From assembly GCF_009601165.1 (NCBI RefSeq), contig NZ_WIRE01000001.1:1240001-1304000 (forward strand): DNA of 64,000 nucleotides. Reading direction: 5' to 3'. Shown piece after piece: positions 10,329 to 18,468 of the stretch (positions are counted from its first letter, which is position 1; each line of letters starts with the position of its first letter). Under the pieces are notes generated by a model, which saw only the letters and a list, made by a program, of their open reading frames with translations, was not told the origin of the DNA and did no database searches. The position numbers were made by a program, and so were the translations under genes. The stretch is from Alcanivorax sediminis (GTDB lineage: Bacteria > Pseudomonadota > Gammaproteobacteria > Pseudomonadales > Alcanivoracaceae).

Positions 10329-11644
10329 TAGAGAGTGTCGCTACTGGCCTGGGGTGTGCTGGTACGGGACAGGACCACCCCTTTGAGAATCGCCAGTGCC
10401 TGAGCCAGAGAATAATCCTCCTGGGCCAGAGACGGTGTCTGGCGTGCACTGTCACTCTGGGCGTGCTCATTGTCCAGGTGGCGAGGCAGGTCTGCTTCCC
10501 GCAATTGCTGGTCTTCGATCACTTCCAGGTGGGTGACTTGATCCACGGTGATATCCGGAACAATGCCTTCGGCCTGAATGGACCGACCGGATGGGGTGTA
10601 GTACCGGGCGGTGGTCAGCTTGAGGGCCTTGTCCTTGCTCAACGGCAGGACCGTTTGCACGGAACCCTTGCCGAAGGTACGGGTCCCCACGACCAGGGCG
10701 CGATGTTGATCCTGCAGGGCACCAGCCACGATTTCGGAGGCGGAGGCGCTGCCTCCGTTGACCAGCACGACCAGTGGAACACCGGCCAGGCGATCACCGA
10801 TGGAGGCCTTGAACTCGCTGCGGCTGTCGGGGCTGCGGCCCTGGGTGTAAACAATCAGGCCGCTGTCGAGGAACAGGTCCGCCACTTCCACGGCGCCACC
10901 CAGAACGCCGCCGGGGTTGTTGCGCAGGTCCAGTACCAGGCCTTTGAGGGCGTGTTCCTTGCCCAGTTTGCCCAGCGCCTTGGCCGTATCGGTGCCGGTG
11001 TTGTTCTGGAACTGGGAGATGCGGATGTAGCCGAGGCCTGGCTCAAGTAATTTGGAGCGCACACTGTGCAGCTGGATCTTGTCGCGCTTGACGGTGACCT
11101 GACGAGGATTCTCTTCGCCCTGACTGAGCACCATCAATTCGATCTCGGAACCAATTTCGCCGCGCATCAGTTCCACGGCTTCGTTCAGCGTGAGCCCTTT
11201 CACGAAGGTGTCGTCAATTTTCAGAATCAGGTCGCCCGCCTTGATGCCGGCCTTGCTGGCGGGGGAGTCATCCACGGGGGTGACGACTTTGACAAAGCCG
11301 TCTTCCATGGTGACTTCGATACCCAGGCCGCCGAACTCACCGCTAGTGGTAACCTGCAGATCTTCGAACTGGTCTGGGGTCAGGTAGTTGGAGTGGGGAT
11401 CCAGCTCGTACAGCATGCCGCGGATGGCCGATTCCAGCAGGTCGCGGTCGCTGATTTCTTCCACATAGGAAGCGCGGATGCGCTCCATGACTTCCGCGAA
11501 GGCGCGTAGTTCCTCAACTGGAACGCCCTGTTTTGCGGCCTGCTGGTCCAGTGCCGGGTCGGCTGCCTGGGCAGAGAAAGAGGCCATGAAAAGCAGGCTG
11601 GCAGCCGCCGCCGAGCGGAAGTGCCGGGAAAGCAGTATTGGCAT
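10328..11644 (-). CDS. ctpA: C-terminal processing peptidase, S41 family
   Basis: A 438-residue periplasmic serine protease. It has a signal peptide (ending SAQA), an N-terminal helical part, a PDZ domain (about 100-185) and the S41 core. The catalytic Ser-Lys dyad is readable: NGGSASASEI carries Ser301 and FGKGSVQ carries Lys326, 25 residues apart as in Prc. CtpA enzymes in pseudomonads degrade peptidoglycan hydrolases and their regulators, which suits the neighbour envC. ATG 11644 is preferred over an upstream GTG (11662) because a GGGGA-type ribosome site precedes it. It lies 35 bp downstream of envC. Confidence 0.9.
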   Translation of the reverse strand: MPILLSRHFRSAAAASLLFMASFSAQAADPALDQQAAKQGVPVEELRAFAEVMERIRASYVEEISDRDLLESAIRGMLYELDPHSNYLTPDQFEDLQVTTSGEFGGLGIEVTMEDGFVKVVTPVDDSPASKAGIKAGDLILKIDDTFVKGLTLNEAVELMRGEIGSEIELMVLSQGEENPRQVTVKRDKIQLHSVRSKLLEPGLGYIRISQFQNNTGTDTAKALGKLGKEHALKGLVLDLRNNPGGVLGGAVEVADLFLDSGLIVYTQGRSPDSRSEFKASIGDRLAGVPLVVLVNGGSASASEIVAGALQDQHRALVVGTRTFGKGSVQTVLPLSKDKALKLTTARYYTPSGRSIQAEGIVPDITVDQVTHLEVIEDQQLREADLPRHLDNEHAQSDSARQTPSLAQEDYSLAQALAILKGVVLSRTSTPQASSDTL

Positions 11645-11679
11645 CAGGTGTCCCCGAAGCACGGTGCGGTCCGTGCGTG

Positions 11680-12870
11680 TTATTGGTTACTGGCTATGGG
11701 GGGCAGTGTAACACGGCGGTCGCACCAGCGTGTCGGGTTCACTGCCTTGCCGCGATGGCGTATCTCGAAATACAGACCGCTGGCCATGTTTCCCCCAGAG
11801 TTGCCAGCCAGCGCCAGGCTGTCGCCGGCGGCGACCCATTCGCCCACCTCTCGCAGCAGAGCCTGGTTATAACCGTACAGGCTGAGGTAGCCGTCGCCAT
11901 GGTCGACAATGGTGAGCAGGCCGTAGCCACGCAGCCAGTCAGCGAACACGACCCGGCCTGGATGGATGGCCCTTACCGGGGTGCCGCCAGGGGCGCCAAG
12001 AATCACACCCTGCCAACGCAGCGCTCCTTCCCGGCGGCTGTTATAGCTGGTGGTGATGCGTCCTGGCAGCGGCCAGGGTAACTTGCCTGCCAGTTTGCCA
12101 AAGGGTTTGCCACCCAGGTCAACGGGGATATCGTCAAAGCTGCGGCGCATTTCATCCAGCAGTTTGCTAAGACGTTGCTGGTCGCTCTTCAGCTGGTTGA
12201 TATCACTGCCACGGTTGTCCAGAGAGCGATTGAGTATGGCCAGGCTCTGCTGGCGCTGCTGCTGGGCGTCTTCAAGTTTGCTGGCATGACGTTGTATTTC
12301 GCTGCGTTTCTCCAGCAGGACCTCACGGGCAGCAGCGACCTTTTGGCTCACGGCCTGCAGCTCGGTCAGCTCGGTCTTTACCGCTTCCAGCCGGTCGGTG
12401 CGGGCACGCTGATAGTACTCCTGGTAGCGCATCAGGCGGGCAATCTGGTCGGGCTGCTCCTGATTGAGCAGTAATTTCAGTCGTTCCTGTCGGCCACTCT
12501 GGTAGCTGGCGCGAACGGTACGAGCCAGCCACTCCACCTGGGTGCGCTTGTCTTTGGCCAGGGCCGCCTGTTCTTTTTCCAGGGTGTTCAGTCGCGCCCT
12601 GGCATCTGCTTCGCGTTTTTCAAGGTCGCGTTGTTCCCGTGCCAGTCGGCTAATGCGTAGTTCGGCTTCCCGCAAGTCAGCCTGCAGGGAGTCACGCTCA
12701 CGCAACTCCTTTGCCTGGGCCTTGCTAAGTTCGCTGATGCGGCTCTTGAGCGCTTCCAGTTCTGCCTTTGAGGGTGTGGGGCCTGCCTGTGCAACGTTGC
12801 ATAGCAGGGTGATCAGCAACAGGCTGAAGGTGGCCGCCAGTGGGCGGAATGACAAGAATGTAGCCGGCAT
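11680..12870 (-). CDS. envC: Murein hydrolase activator EnvC
   Basis: A 396-residue periplasmic protein: signal peptide (1-29, ending AQA), a long coiled coil (about 33-245, rich in Leu, Glu, Lys and Arg heptads) and a C-terminal LytM/M23 domain (about 270-390). The LytM site is degenerate: the usual HxH motif reads LYGYN and the HxGxD-type histidine is absent, while IVDHGDGYLS is kept. This fits EnvC-type activators, which switch on amidases at the septum rather than cutting peptidoglycan themselves. First gene of the envC-ctpA-deacetylase set. In Pseudomonas gpmI sits immediately upstream; it is absent here. Confidence 0.9.
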   Translation of the reverse strand: MPATFLSFRPLAATFSLLLITLLCNVAQAGPTPSKAELEALKSRISELSKAQAKELRERDSLQADLREAELRISRLAREQRDLEKREADARARLNTLEKEQAALAKDKRTQVEWLARTVRASYQSGRQERLKLLLNQEQPDQIARLMRYQEYYQRARTDRLEAVKTELTELQAVSQKVAAAREVLLEKRSEIQRHASKLEDAQQQRQQSLAILNRSLDNRGSDINQLKSDQQRLSKLLDEMRRSFDDIPVDLGGKPFGKLAGKLPWPLPGRITTSYNSRREGALRWQGVILGAPGGTPVRAIHPGRVVFADWLRGYGLLTIVDHGDGYLSLYGYNQALLREVGEWVAAGDSLALAGNSGGNMASGLYFEIRHRGKAVNPTRWCDRRVTLPPIASNQ

Positions 12871-12982
12871 GGTTTTACCTTACCCCCCTGGGGGTGTGTA
12901 TACTTGGCGCCGATTTTTCATCGATCCGGCTGCGGTGGTATTGCCCTGCGGGATGGATTAACGCCACTGATTCGGGGTTCCC

Positions 12983-13399
12983 ATGAGCCAACTGTTTGAA
13001 TTCGCCAGCAACCATTATCTTCTGGTGTCCGCCTTTTTCCTGCTTTGGGCTGTATTTTTCGTGCTCGAGTCCCGTCGGGGGGGCAAGCCGGTCACGCCGC
13101 AGATGGCTACCAATATGGTAAACCGGGACGAGGCTGTCATCGTTGATCTGCGAGACAGTGATGAGTTTCGTGCCGGCCACATTGCCGGTAGTCTCAATAT
13201 TCCTGCCAGCCAGGCCCTAGAGCGTATTGCAGAACTGGAAAAATACAAGGGTAAACCGCTGATTCTGACTTGCGAAATGGGCAGCAAGGCCTCACATCTT
13301 GGCAGGCAGCTGCGTACCAAGGGCTTTGAAGACCTGCATCGTATTCAGGGCGGTATCAACGCCTGGCGTGGTGCTTCCCTGCCAGTTGTGAAGGGCTGA
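12983..13399 (+). CDS. Membrane-anchored rhodanese-like sulfurtransferase
   Basis: A 138-residue protein with an N-terminal membrane helix (about 11-28) and one rhodanese domain. The active-site loop is CEMGSKAS with Cys97 as the persulfide-forming residue; DLRDSDEFRAGHIAGSLNIP (57-76) is the typical CH2A-containing part. Single-domain membrane rhodaneses at this locus (the YibN group) precede glutaredoxin and secB in many gammaproteobacteria. The physiological sulfur acceptor is not known from sequence. It is 24 bp before grxC and probably co-transcribed with it. Confidence 0.88.
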   Translation: MSQLFEFASNHYLLVSAFFLLWAVFFVLESRRGGKPVTPQMATNMVNRDEAVIVDLRDSDEFRAGHIAGSLNIPASQALERIAELEKYKGKPLILTCEMGSKASHLGRQLRTKGFEDLHRIQGGINAWRGASLPVVKG

Positions 13400-13423
13400 A
13401 CGCCAGATCAGGAGGGTAAGCCC

Positions 13424-13681
13424 ATGGCGAAAGTGGAACTGTATACAACCCCGTGGTGCCCTTTCTGTGTCCGCGCGAAGCGCTTGCTGGACAGCAAGAA
13501 TGTGTCCTATGAGGACACCGACGTGGGGCAGGAACCCGCACAGCGTCAGGTGATGATGCAGCGCGGTGGGGCTCACACGGTGCCACAGATCTTTATCAAT
13601 GATCACCCCATTGGCGGGTGTGATGAACTTTATGCTCTTGAGCGGGCGGGGGAACTGGATGCCCTGCTCGGAGCGGATTAG
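13424..13681 (+). CDS. grxC: Glutaredoxin 3
   Basis: An 85-residue class I glutaredoxin with the dithiol motif CPFC (Cys12 and Cys15), the TVPQIF cis-proline segment and the glutathione-binding GGCDEL. It reduces protein disulfides and glutathione mixed disulfides in the cytoplasm. Ribosome site AGGAGGG precedes the ATG. It lies between the rhodanese gene and secB, the conserved order. Confidence 0.96.
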   Translation: MAKVELYTTPWCPFCVRAKRLLDSKNVSYEDTDVGQEPAQRQVMMQRGGAHTVPQIFINDHPIGGCDELYALERAGELDALLGAD

Positions 13682-13696
13682 TAACTGGAGAGAATA

Positions 13697-14173
13697 ATGG
13701 CTGACGAACAACAACAGGTTTTCCAACTGCAGCGTGTATACCTCAAGGATGCGTCTTTCGAGTGCCCGGGCGCCCCGGAAGTGTTCTTGCAGGAGTGGAA
13801 ACCCAAGGTCAACGTACAGATCAACAACGGTGCCCGTCGTGTCGGCGAGAGTGCCGAGTATGAAGTCGAGCTGACGGTTACCGTGACGGCCAAGGATGAG
13901 AAGGAAGAAAAAACCTTCTATCTGGCAGAGGTGAAGCAGGCAGGTATCTTTACGGTGAAAGGAATCGAAGGCGAAGAGCTGGGCCAGCTGCTGGGCGCCT
14001 ACTGTCCGAATCTGCTGTTCCCCTATGTGCGTGAAGTGATTTCCGACCTGGTCGCCAAGGGCTCTTTCCCGCAGATGCTGCTGCAGCCAATCAACTTCGA
14101 TGCGCTCTACCAGCAACAGCGTCAGCAGCAGGCGCAAGCCCAGGCTGAGGCGAAGGGCGAAACGGTGCAGTGA
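13697..14173 (+). CDS. secB: Protein-export chaperone SecB
   Basis: SecB (158 residues) is a tetrameric chaperone that keeps preproteins unfolded and delivers them to SecA. The family core is evident: FQLQRVYLKDASFECP near the N-terminus, the acidic central strand region, and LFPYVREVISDLVAKGSFP (about 111-129). The C-terminal tail is Gln/Ala-rich (QQQRQQQAQAQAEAK). It starts 15 bp after grxC with GGAG upstream. An AT-rich inverted-repeat element begins 2 bp after its stop codon. Confidence 0.97.
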   Translation: MADEQQQVFQLQRVYLKDASFECPGAPEVFLQEWKPKVNVQINNGARRVGESAEYEVELTVTVTAKDEKEEKTFYLAEVKQAGIFTVKGIEGEELGQLLGAYCPNLLFPYVREVISDLVAKGSFPQMLLQPINFDALYQQQRQQQAQAQAEAKGETVQ

Positions 14174-14174
14174 A

Positions 14175-14344
14175 GGGCAATTAATAGTTAATAATGAATA
14201 ATTAATAGCTGCGCGAGCAGCCGTTTGTTATTCAGGAAAGCAAGAGGCCGCGTTCATACTCTGGGCGCGGCCTCTTGCGTTTCAATGCGGACAAAATCTA
14301 TCCCGCGACGTTATTAATTATTCATTATTAACTATTAATTGCCC
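14175..14344. repeat. 170-bp MITE-like element, intact copy with 34-bp terminal inverted repeats
   Basis: The left arm (14175-14208, starting GGGCAATTAATAGTTAATAA) and the right arm (14311-14344) are inverted copies matching at 33 of 34 positions. The interior is GC-richer and carries a hairpin with 13-bp arms GCAAGAGGCCGCG (14240-14252) and its complement (14266-14278), which may act as a weak bidirectional terminator. No ORF lies inside. The right arm overlaps the 3' end of trmL, giving its last four codons (Ala-Ile-Asn-Ser) and stop. Decayed relatives lie at 29754-29903 and 42823-42856. Confidence 0.8.
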
Positions 14345-14798
14345 CTGCGTATCCCAGCTGTCGCCACGCCTCATACAGCGTCACGGCTACCGCATTGCTG
14401 AGATTCAGGCTGCGGCTGTCGGGGACCATGGGCAGGCGCAGTCGTTGTGTCTCAGGCAGGGATTCAATGATGGAAAGAGGGAGGCCGCGGGTCTCGGGGC
14501 CGAACAGCAGGACATCGCCATCCTGGAAGCTTGCCTCACTGTGAGGGCGGCTGGCTTTGGTAGTCAATGCGAACAGGCGCTGCCCATGAATCTTCTCGAG
14601 AAAGTGCGCAAAGCTGGGGTGAAGCTCCAGGTTGGCGAATTCCCGGTAATCAAGACCGGCACGGCGCAGTTTTTTCTCGTCCAGCGAAAAGCCCAGCGGC
14701 TCAATCAGGTGCAGGCTCGCACCGGTGTTGGCGGCGAGACGAATAATATTGCCTGTATTGGGCGGGATTTCGGGTTCAAACAGAGCGATATGCAGCAT
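14328..14798 (-). CDS. trmL: tRNA (cytidine/uridine-34-2'-O)-methyltransferase TrmL
   Basis: A 156-residue SPOUT methyltransferase that 2'-O-methylates the wobble base of tRNA-Leu isoacceptors with S-adenosylmethionine. Family motifs are complete: [20 protein letters not shown] (12-31), [11 protein letters not shown] (the SAM knot, about 97-107) and [19 protein letters not shown] (about 122-140). Length is normal for TrmL. The last residues AINS and the stop are encoded by the terminal repeat of the adjacent AT-rich element, so the native C-terminus was probably replaced or trimmed without losing the knot. Confidence 0.94.
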   Translation of the reverse strand: MLHIALFEPEIPPNTGNIIRLAANTGASLHLIEPLGFSLDEKKLRRAGLDYREFANLELHPSFAHFLEKIHGQRLFALTTKASRPHSEASFQDGDVLLFGPETRGLPLSIIESLPETQRLRLPMVPDSRSLNLSNAVAVTLYEAWRQLGYAGAINS

Positions 14799-14866
14799 TG
14801 TGTTTTGCCGTCAGAGCGGAGCCGTGGTACTCATGGAAGTACAGGCAAGGATAACAGGGATTGGCA

Positions 14867-15196
14867 ATGAAGAGAGTATGGTCTGGATTCGTGGTAATGA
14901 TCCTGCTGGGCGGCTGTGGAGAGTCTTCCACTGAAGGGCAGTTGCTTGAGGTGGCTCCGTACCGGACAGCCTGTATTGGCGTCGGTCCCATGGAGTGCCT
15001 CCAGGTGCGCCGTGAGGGTGAGGAGAACTACTCGCTGTTCTACAGCAAGATCGAGGGTTTCGAATTTGAGTCCGGTTATCAGTACGTCCTGAGGGTAAAG
15101 GTGACGCCAGTGGAAAATGCGCCAGCGGACGCCAGCTCCGAGCGCTACTCGCTGCTGAAGGTAGTGGAGAAGAGCCCGGTGAACCAGCAGGAGTAA
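14867..15196 (+). CDS. DUF4377-type lipoprotein
   Basis: A 109-residue predicted lipoprotein. The ATG at 14867 has AGGGA at 6-bp spacing; a TTG two codons earlier would abut that site. The signal peptide ends in the lipobox LLGGC. The mature part contains the pattern of DUF4377 proteins (also found next to HslJ/META domains): VGPMECLQVR with a conserved Cys, then FYSKIEGFEFESGYQYVLRVKV and a C-terminal YSLLKVVEK strand. Function is unknown. It lies 3 bp upstream of the DUF2007 gene and is likely co-transcribed. Confidence 0.7.
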   Translation: MKRVWSGFVVMILLGGCGESSTEGQLLEVAPYRTACIGVGPMECLQVRREGEENYSLFYSKIEGFEFESGYQYVLRVKVTPVENAPADASSERYSLLKVVEKSPVNQQE

Positions 15197-15199
15197 GTC

Positions 15200-15526
15200 T
15201 TGCGCTGCGTTTATCAGGCACGGGACGGGCTGGAAGCCCATATGGTGGCGGACATGCTGCAGCAGCTGGGTATTGCGGCCCGGGTGCAAGGGGACCTGTT
15301 GCAGGGCGGAATAGGCGAGTTGCCGGCAGCTGGGCTGGTGTCAGTGTGGGTGGATAACGAGGAAGAGGCGCGTGCCCGAGAGCTGGTGGAAAGCTATCAG
15401 CGTGAGCAGCCGGACATCTCTGCCCCGAGGCCTGTTTCTGCGCCGGTTTCTTCAGCTGGTTTTTTGGCCGGCGTGATGGTGGGCTTTTTTGCTGGTGTGC
15501 TGGTGATGCTGATGCTTTTAAGATGA
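15200..15526 (+). CDS. DUF2007 putative signal-transducing protein with C-terminal membrane helix
   Basis: A 108-residue protein. Residues 1-70 match the DUF2007 pattern (MRCVYQARDGLEAHMVADML, then GLVSVWVDNEEEARARELVE), a small ferredoxin-like fold with links to PII-like signalling in family annotations. A Pro/Ser-rich linker (75-88) leads to a strongly hydrophobic C-terminal helix (about 89-107). The start is TTG with AGGAG 7-10 bp upstream, and the gene is tightly coupled to the preceding lipoprotein. No specific role can be assigned. Confidence 0.7.
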   Translation: MRCVYQARDGLEAHMVADMLQQLGIAARVQGDLLQGGIGELPAAGLVSVWVDNEEEARARELVESYQREQPDISAPRPVSAPVSSAGFLAGVMVGFFAGVLVMLMLLR

Positions 15527-15530
15527 GTGT

Positions 15531-15556
15531 CGAGTTGCGAGTAACGAGTTTCGAAA
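15531..15556 (+). repeat. Dispersed repeat copy (GAGTTGCGAGTAACGAG family)
   Basis: This 26-bp segment directly after the DUF2007 stop reappears inverted at 42999-43024 with one mismatch. In the second copy the motif is itself flanked by an inverted GAGTTGCGAGT, suggesting a small palindromic element of which this is half. Confidence 0.55.
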
Positions 15557-15575
15557 GGCTTTCTGCAAATCAGCT

Positions 15576-15675
15576 GTAGGAACGTGGCGTAGCGAAGTAA
15601 CGAACGCAGTGCGCCCCACAGGGTGAGCGCAGCGAATAACGCCACTGTGGGTGCGAGTCGAGCGATAGCGAGGAA
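15576..15675. repeat. REP-like palindromic intergenic segment
   Basis: A GC-rich non-coding stretch between DUF2007 and typA with a hairpin pair CCCACAG (15615-15621) and CTGTGGG (15645-15651), flanked by short recurrent words such as GTAGCGAAG, GCAGCGAATA and GAGCGATAGCGAGG. It resembles repetitive extragenic palindromes of pseudomonads. Only one copy is in this window, so the repeat status is inferred. Confidence 0.4.
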
Positions 15676-15748
15676 GAGATTAGCCGTTGGCAAGTTCTAT
15701 CGGTGGGCAGGGTCTTTGCGTGAAGCCTGTTCCGTGAAGCATGAAGGA

Positions 15749-15800
15749 GCTGCAGCAATAAAAAAGCCGGGTATCAACCCGGCTTTTTTATTGCTGCAGC
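15749..15800. terminator. Bidirectional terminator with perfect 24-bp arms, downstream of typA
   Basis: Arms 15749-15772 and 15777-15800 are exact reverse complements around a 4-nt loop (ATCA). The core AAAAAAGCCGGGT / ACCCGGCTTTTTT gives A/T tracts on both sides, so it can stop typA (minus strand) and the DUF2007 transcript (plus strand). The outer GCTGCAGCAAT extension makes it longer than a usual terminator. Confidence 0.85.
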
Positions 15801-15806
15801 TTTCTG

Positions 15807-17618
15807 TTACGCCCGGCCGGCGCGCTTGCGCTCGGTTTCGGTGAGCAGCTTCTTGCGGATGCGCAGGCTCTCCGGGGTAACTTCCACCAGCTCGTCATCT
15901 TCGATGAAGTCCAGTGCCTGCTCGAGGCTGAAGCGGATCGGCGGGGTCAGCACAATGTTCTCATCGGTGCCGGACGCGCGCATGTTGGTCAGCTGCTTGC
16001 CCTTGGTGGGGTTCACTGCCAGATCGTTGCCACGGCTGTGAATGCCGATGACCTGTCCTTCATAGACTTCCACGTTCGGATCGATCAGCAAGCGGCCGCG
16101 TTCCTGCAGGTTGAACAGGGCGAAGCCCAGCGCCTTGCCCTTGACCATGGACACCAGCACACCATTGATGCGCTTGGCCATGTCGCCGGCCTTGAACTCG
16201 CCGTAGTGGCTGAAGGTGCTGTTAAGGATGCCGGTGCCGGAGGTGAGGGTCAGGAACTGGCTGCGGAAGCCAATCAGGCCACGGCTGGGAACGATGAACT
16301 CCAGGCGTACACGGCCCTTGCCATCCGGCTCCATGTTGGTCATCTCGGCCTTGCGCAGACCCAGGTGCTCCATGATAGAGCCCTGGTGCTGCTCTTCCAC
16401 ATCGGCCACCACGGTTTCGTAGGGTTCCTGCTTGACGCCGTCTTCTTCGCGGATGATGACCTGCGGGCGGCCCACTGCCAGCTCGAAGCCTTCACGGCGC
16501 ATGTTTTCGATGAGTACCGACAGGTGCAGTTCCCCTCGGCCGGAGACGCGGAACTGGTCGGCGCTGCCGGTTTCTTCAACGCGCAGGGCGACGTTGTGCT
16601 TGAGCTCGGCTTCCAGACGCTCACGAATCTGGCGGCTGGTCACGAATTTGCCTTCCTGGCCCGCGAACGGAGAGGTGTTCACGTGGAAGAACATGCTCAC
16701 GGTAGGTTCGTCCACGCTAAGCGGAGTCAGGGCTTCCACGTTGAGCGGGTCGCACAGGGTGTCGGAAATGTTCAGCGGATCCAGGCCGGTGATACAAACG
16801 ATCTCGCCAGCTGAGGCGGTCGGTGCATCCACACGCTCCAGACCGTGGTAGCCCATGATGGTGAGGATCTTGCCGCTACGGACGTTGCCGTCAGCGCCGA
16901 TTACCTTGACCGGGCTGTTTGCCTTGATCTGACCACGCTTCACGCGACCAATTCCGATAATGCCCAGGTAGCTGTTGTAGTCCAGGGAAGAGATCTGCAT
17001 CTGGAACGGGCCTTCGGCATCCACGTCCGGGTAGGCAACCTTGTCGACGATGGCTTGCAGCAGCGGGGTCATGTCGTCAGCCATGTTGTCGGCTTCCAGA
17101 CCGGCAATGCCGTTCAGGGCAGAGGCATAGATGACCGGGAAGTCCAGCTGCTCATCAGTGGCGCCCAGGTTGTCGAACAGGTCGAATACCTGGTCCATCA
17201 CCCAGTCAGGACGGGCGCCGGGACGGTCGATCTTGTTGATGACCACGATGGGCTTGAGGCCGGCAGCAAAGGCTTTCTGGGTCACGAAGCGGGTCTGCGG
17301 CATGGGGCCGTCCACCGCGTCCACCAGCAGCAGCACGGAATCCACCATGGACATGACGCGCTCTACTTCGCCACCGAAGTCGGCGTGTCCGGGGGTGTCC
17401 ACGATGTTGATACGGTAGTCGTTCCACTGAATCGCGGTGTTCTTGGAGAGGATGGTAATGCCACGCTCCTTCTCCAGGTCATTGGAGTCCATCACCCGCT
17501 CGATGTCGCCAGCGCGATCTCCCAGGGTGCCGGACTGTTGCAGCAGCTTGTCCACCAGGGTGGTTTTGCCGTGGTCAACGTGGGCGATAATGGCAATATT
17601 GCGCAGGCGTTCAATCAC
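15807..17618 (-). CDS. typA: Ribosome-associated GTPase TypA/BipA
   Basis: TypA (603 residues) is a translational GTPase of the EF-G family acting in 50S assembly and stress adaptation. The G motifs are intact: G1 AHVDHGKTT (14-22), G2 region [14 protein letters not shown]3 [13 protein letters not shown]4 [10 protein letters not shown] and G5 YASALNG. The C-terminal BipA-specific part follows the EF-G III/V-like domains ([13 protein letters not shown]). Length is normal. A long bidirectional hairpin terminator follows. The gene is divergent from the retropepsin-like operon across 253 bp. Confidence 0.97.
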   Translation of the reverse strand: MIERLRNIAIIAHVDHGKTTLVDKLLQQSGTLGDRAGDIERVMDSNDLEKERGITILSKNTAIQWNDYRINIVDTPGHADFGGEVERVMSMVDSVLLLVDAVDGPMPQTRFVTQKAFAAGLKPIVVINKIDRPGARPDWVMDQVFDLFDNLGATDEQLDFPVIYASALNGIAGLEADNMADDMTPLLQAIVDKVAYPDVDAEGPFQMQISSLDYNSYLGIIGIGRVKRGQIKANSPVKVIGADGNVRSGKILTIMGYHGLERVDAPTASAGEIVCITGLDPLNISDTLCDPLNVEALTPLSVDEPTVSMFFHVNTSPFAGQEGKFVTSRQIRERLEAELKHNVALRVEETGSADQFRVSGRGELHLSVLIENMRREGFELAVGRPQVIIREEDGVKQEPYETVVADVEEQHQGSIMEHLGLRKAEMTNMEPDGKGRVRLEFIVPSRGLIGFRSQFLTLTSGTGILNSTFSHYGEFKAGDMAKRINGVLVSMVKGKALGFALFNLQERGRLLIDPNVEVYEGQVIGIHSRGNDLAVNPTKGKQLTNMRASGTDENIVLTPPIRFSLEQALDFIEDDELVEVTPESLRIRKKLLTETERKRAGRA

Positions 17619-17871
17619 GAGTGTAGCTCCAGTGAAGAATGGGCGAACCCGTTCTGAGGCTCGCAGGGGCGCGCATTATAGCAGCGCTGGTGACAGGCGA
17701 TAGCCCATCGGTCAGCTTTCTTCTTTGTGACCGACTTCATGGTTTTGCGGATGTCTCTGCGAAGAACGGTGGGATGACCTAGAATGGCGCAACCTTTTTG
17801 TCCCGGTTTAGTCACAGACATGTCCCATTGACCGGTTTTCCGGACAGTAACGCTTTTACTTTCAGGTTGTT

Positions 17872-18468
17872 ATGATGCGATTTCCTCTTTGGCTGCTGTT
17901 GGCCGGATGTTCTCTTGTGGCCCGGGCCGAGACCCCTGCCAGCAAGGTGATTTATGGCTTGAACGAGCATGTTCAGCTGCGCGAACTGGGGGTGACGGTG
18001 CCGGCCAAGCTGGATACCGGGGCAGAATCTGCCTCTTTGAGTGCTCGCCATATCAAGATTTTTGAGAAAGATGGCGTTGATATGGTCGAATTTGACCTTG
18101 CGCTGACCCCTCAGGATCGCGAGAACCTGGGGATCACACGGGAGCAGTGGGACGATATTCAGTTGCCTCTGGTGGGGCATGTTCGTATCAAACGACTTGC
18201 AGAGAGTCTCGTAGAGGAAGAAAGAGGTTACAATCGTCGGCCCATGGTCATGCTCACCGTATGCATGGGGCGGCGGGCAGAGCAGATTGAGGTCAATCTG
18301 ACTGATCGCAGTGATTTCAGCTACCCGTTGCTGATCGGGGCGGAGGCGCTGAAACATTTGGGGGCGGTAGTGGATCCTTCACTGCAAATGACGGCTGGCC
18401 GGCCCCGCTGTACGCTGGAATTGGATGAACAACTCGACAATACGACGGAGGCTGCCGAGGCGCAATAA
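17872..18468 (+). CDS. Retropepsin-like aspartic protease (Zn_protease/DUF785 family, RloA-type)
   Basis: A 198-residue exported protein with a short N-terminal hydrophobic segment ending in a lipobox-like LLAGC. The mature domain carries the single aspartic-protease motif LDTGAESASLSA (about residues 47-58), as in the family named ATP-dependent zinc protease (Pfam Zn_protease), now viewed as retropepsin-like. Such proteins pair with ATP-grasp ligases, RimB with RimK being the cytosolic analogue. Its stop overlaps the next start by one base (TAATG). With the two following genes it forms a set annotated in pseudomonads as rlo genes. Substrate is unknown. Confidence 0.82.
   Translation: MMRFPLWLLLAGCSLVARAETPASKVIYGLNEHVQLRELGVTVPAKLDTGAESASLSARHIKIFEKDGVDMVEFDLALTPQDRENLGITREQWDDIQLPLVGHVRIKRLAESLVEEERGYNRRPMVMLTVCMGRRAEQIEVNLTDRSDFSYPLLIGAEALKHLGAVVDPSLQMTAGRPRCTLELDEQLDNTTEAAEAQ

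Noticed and set aside
14445..14870. Plus-strand frame of 141 codons opposite trmL
   Set aside because: Antisense to a gene with complete SPOUT motifs; no support of its own.
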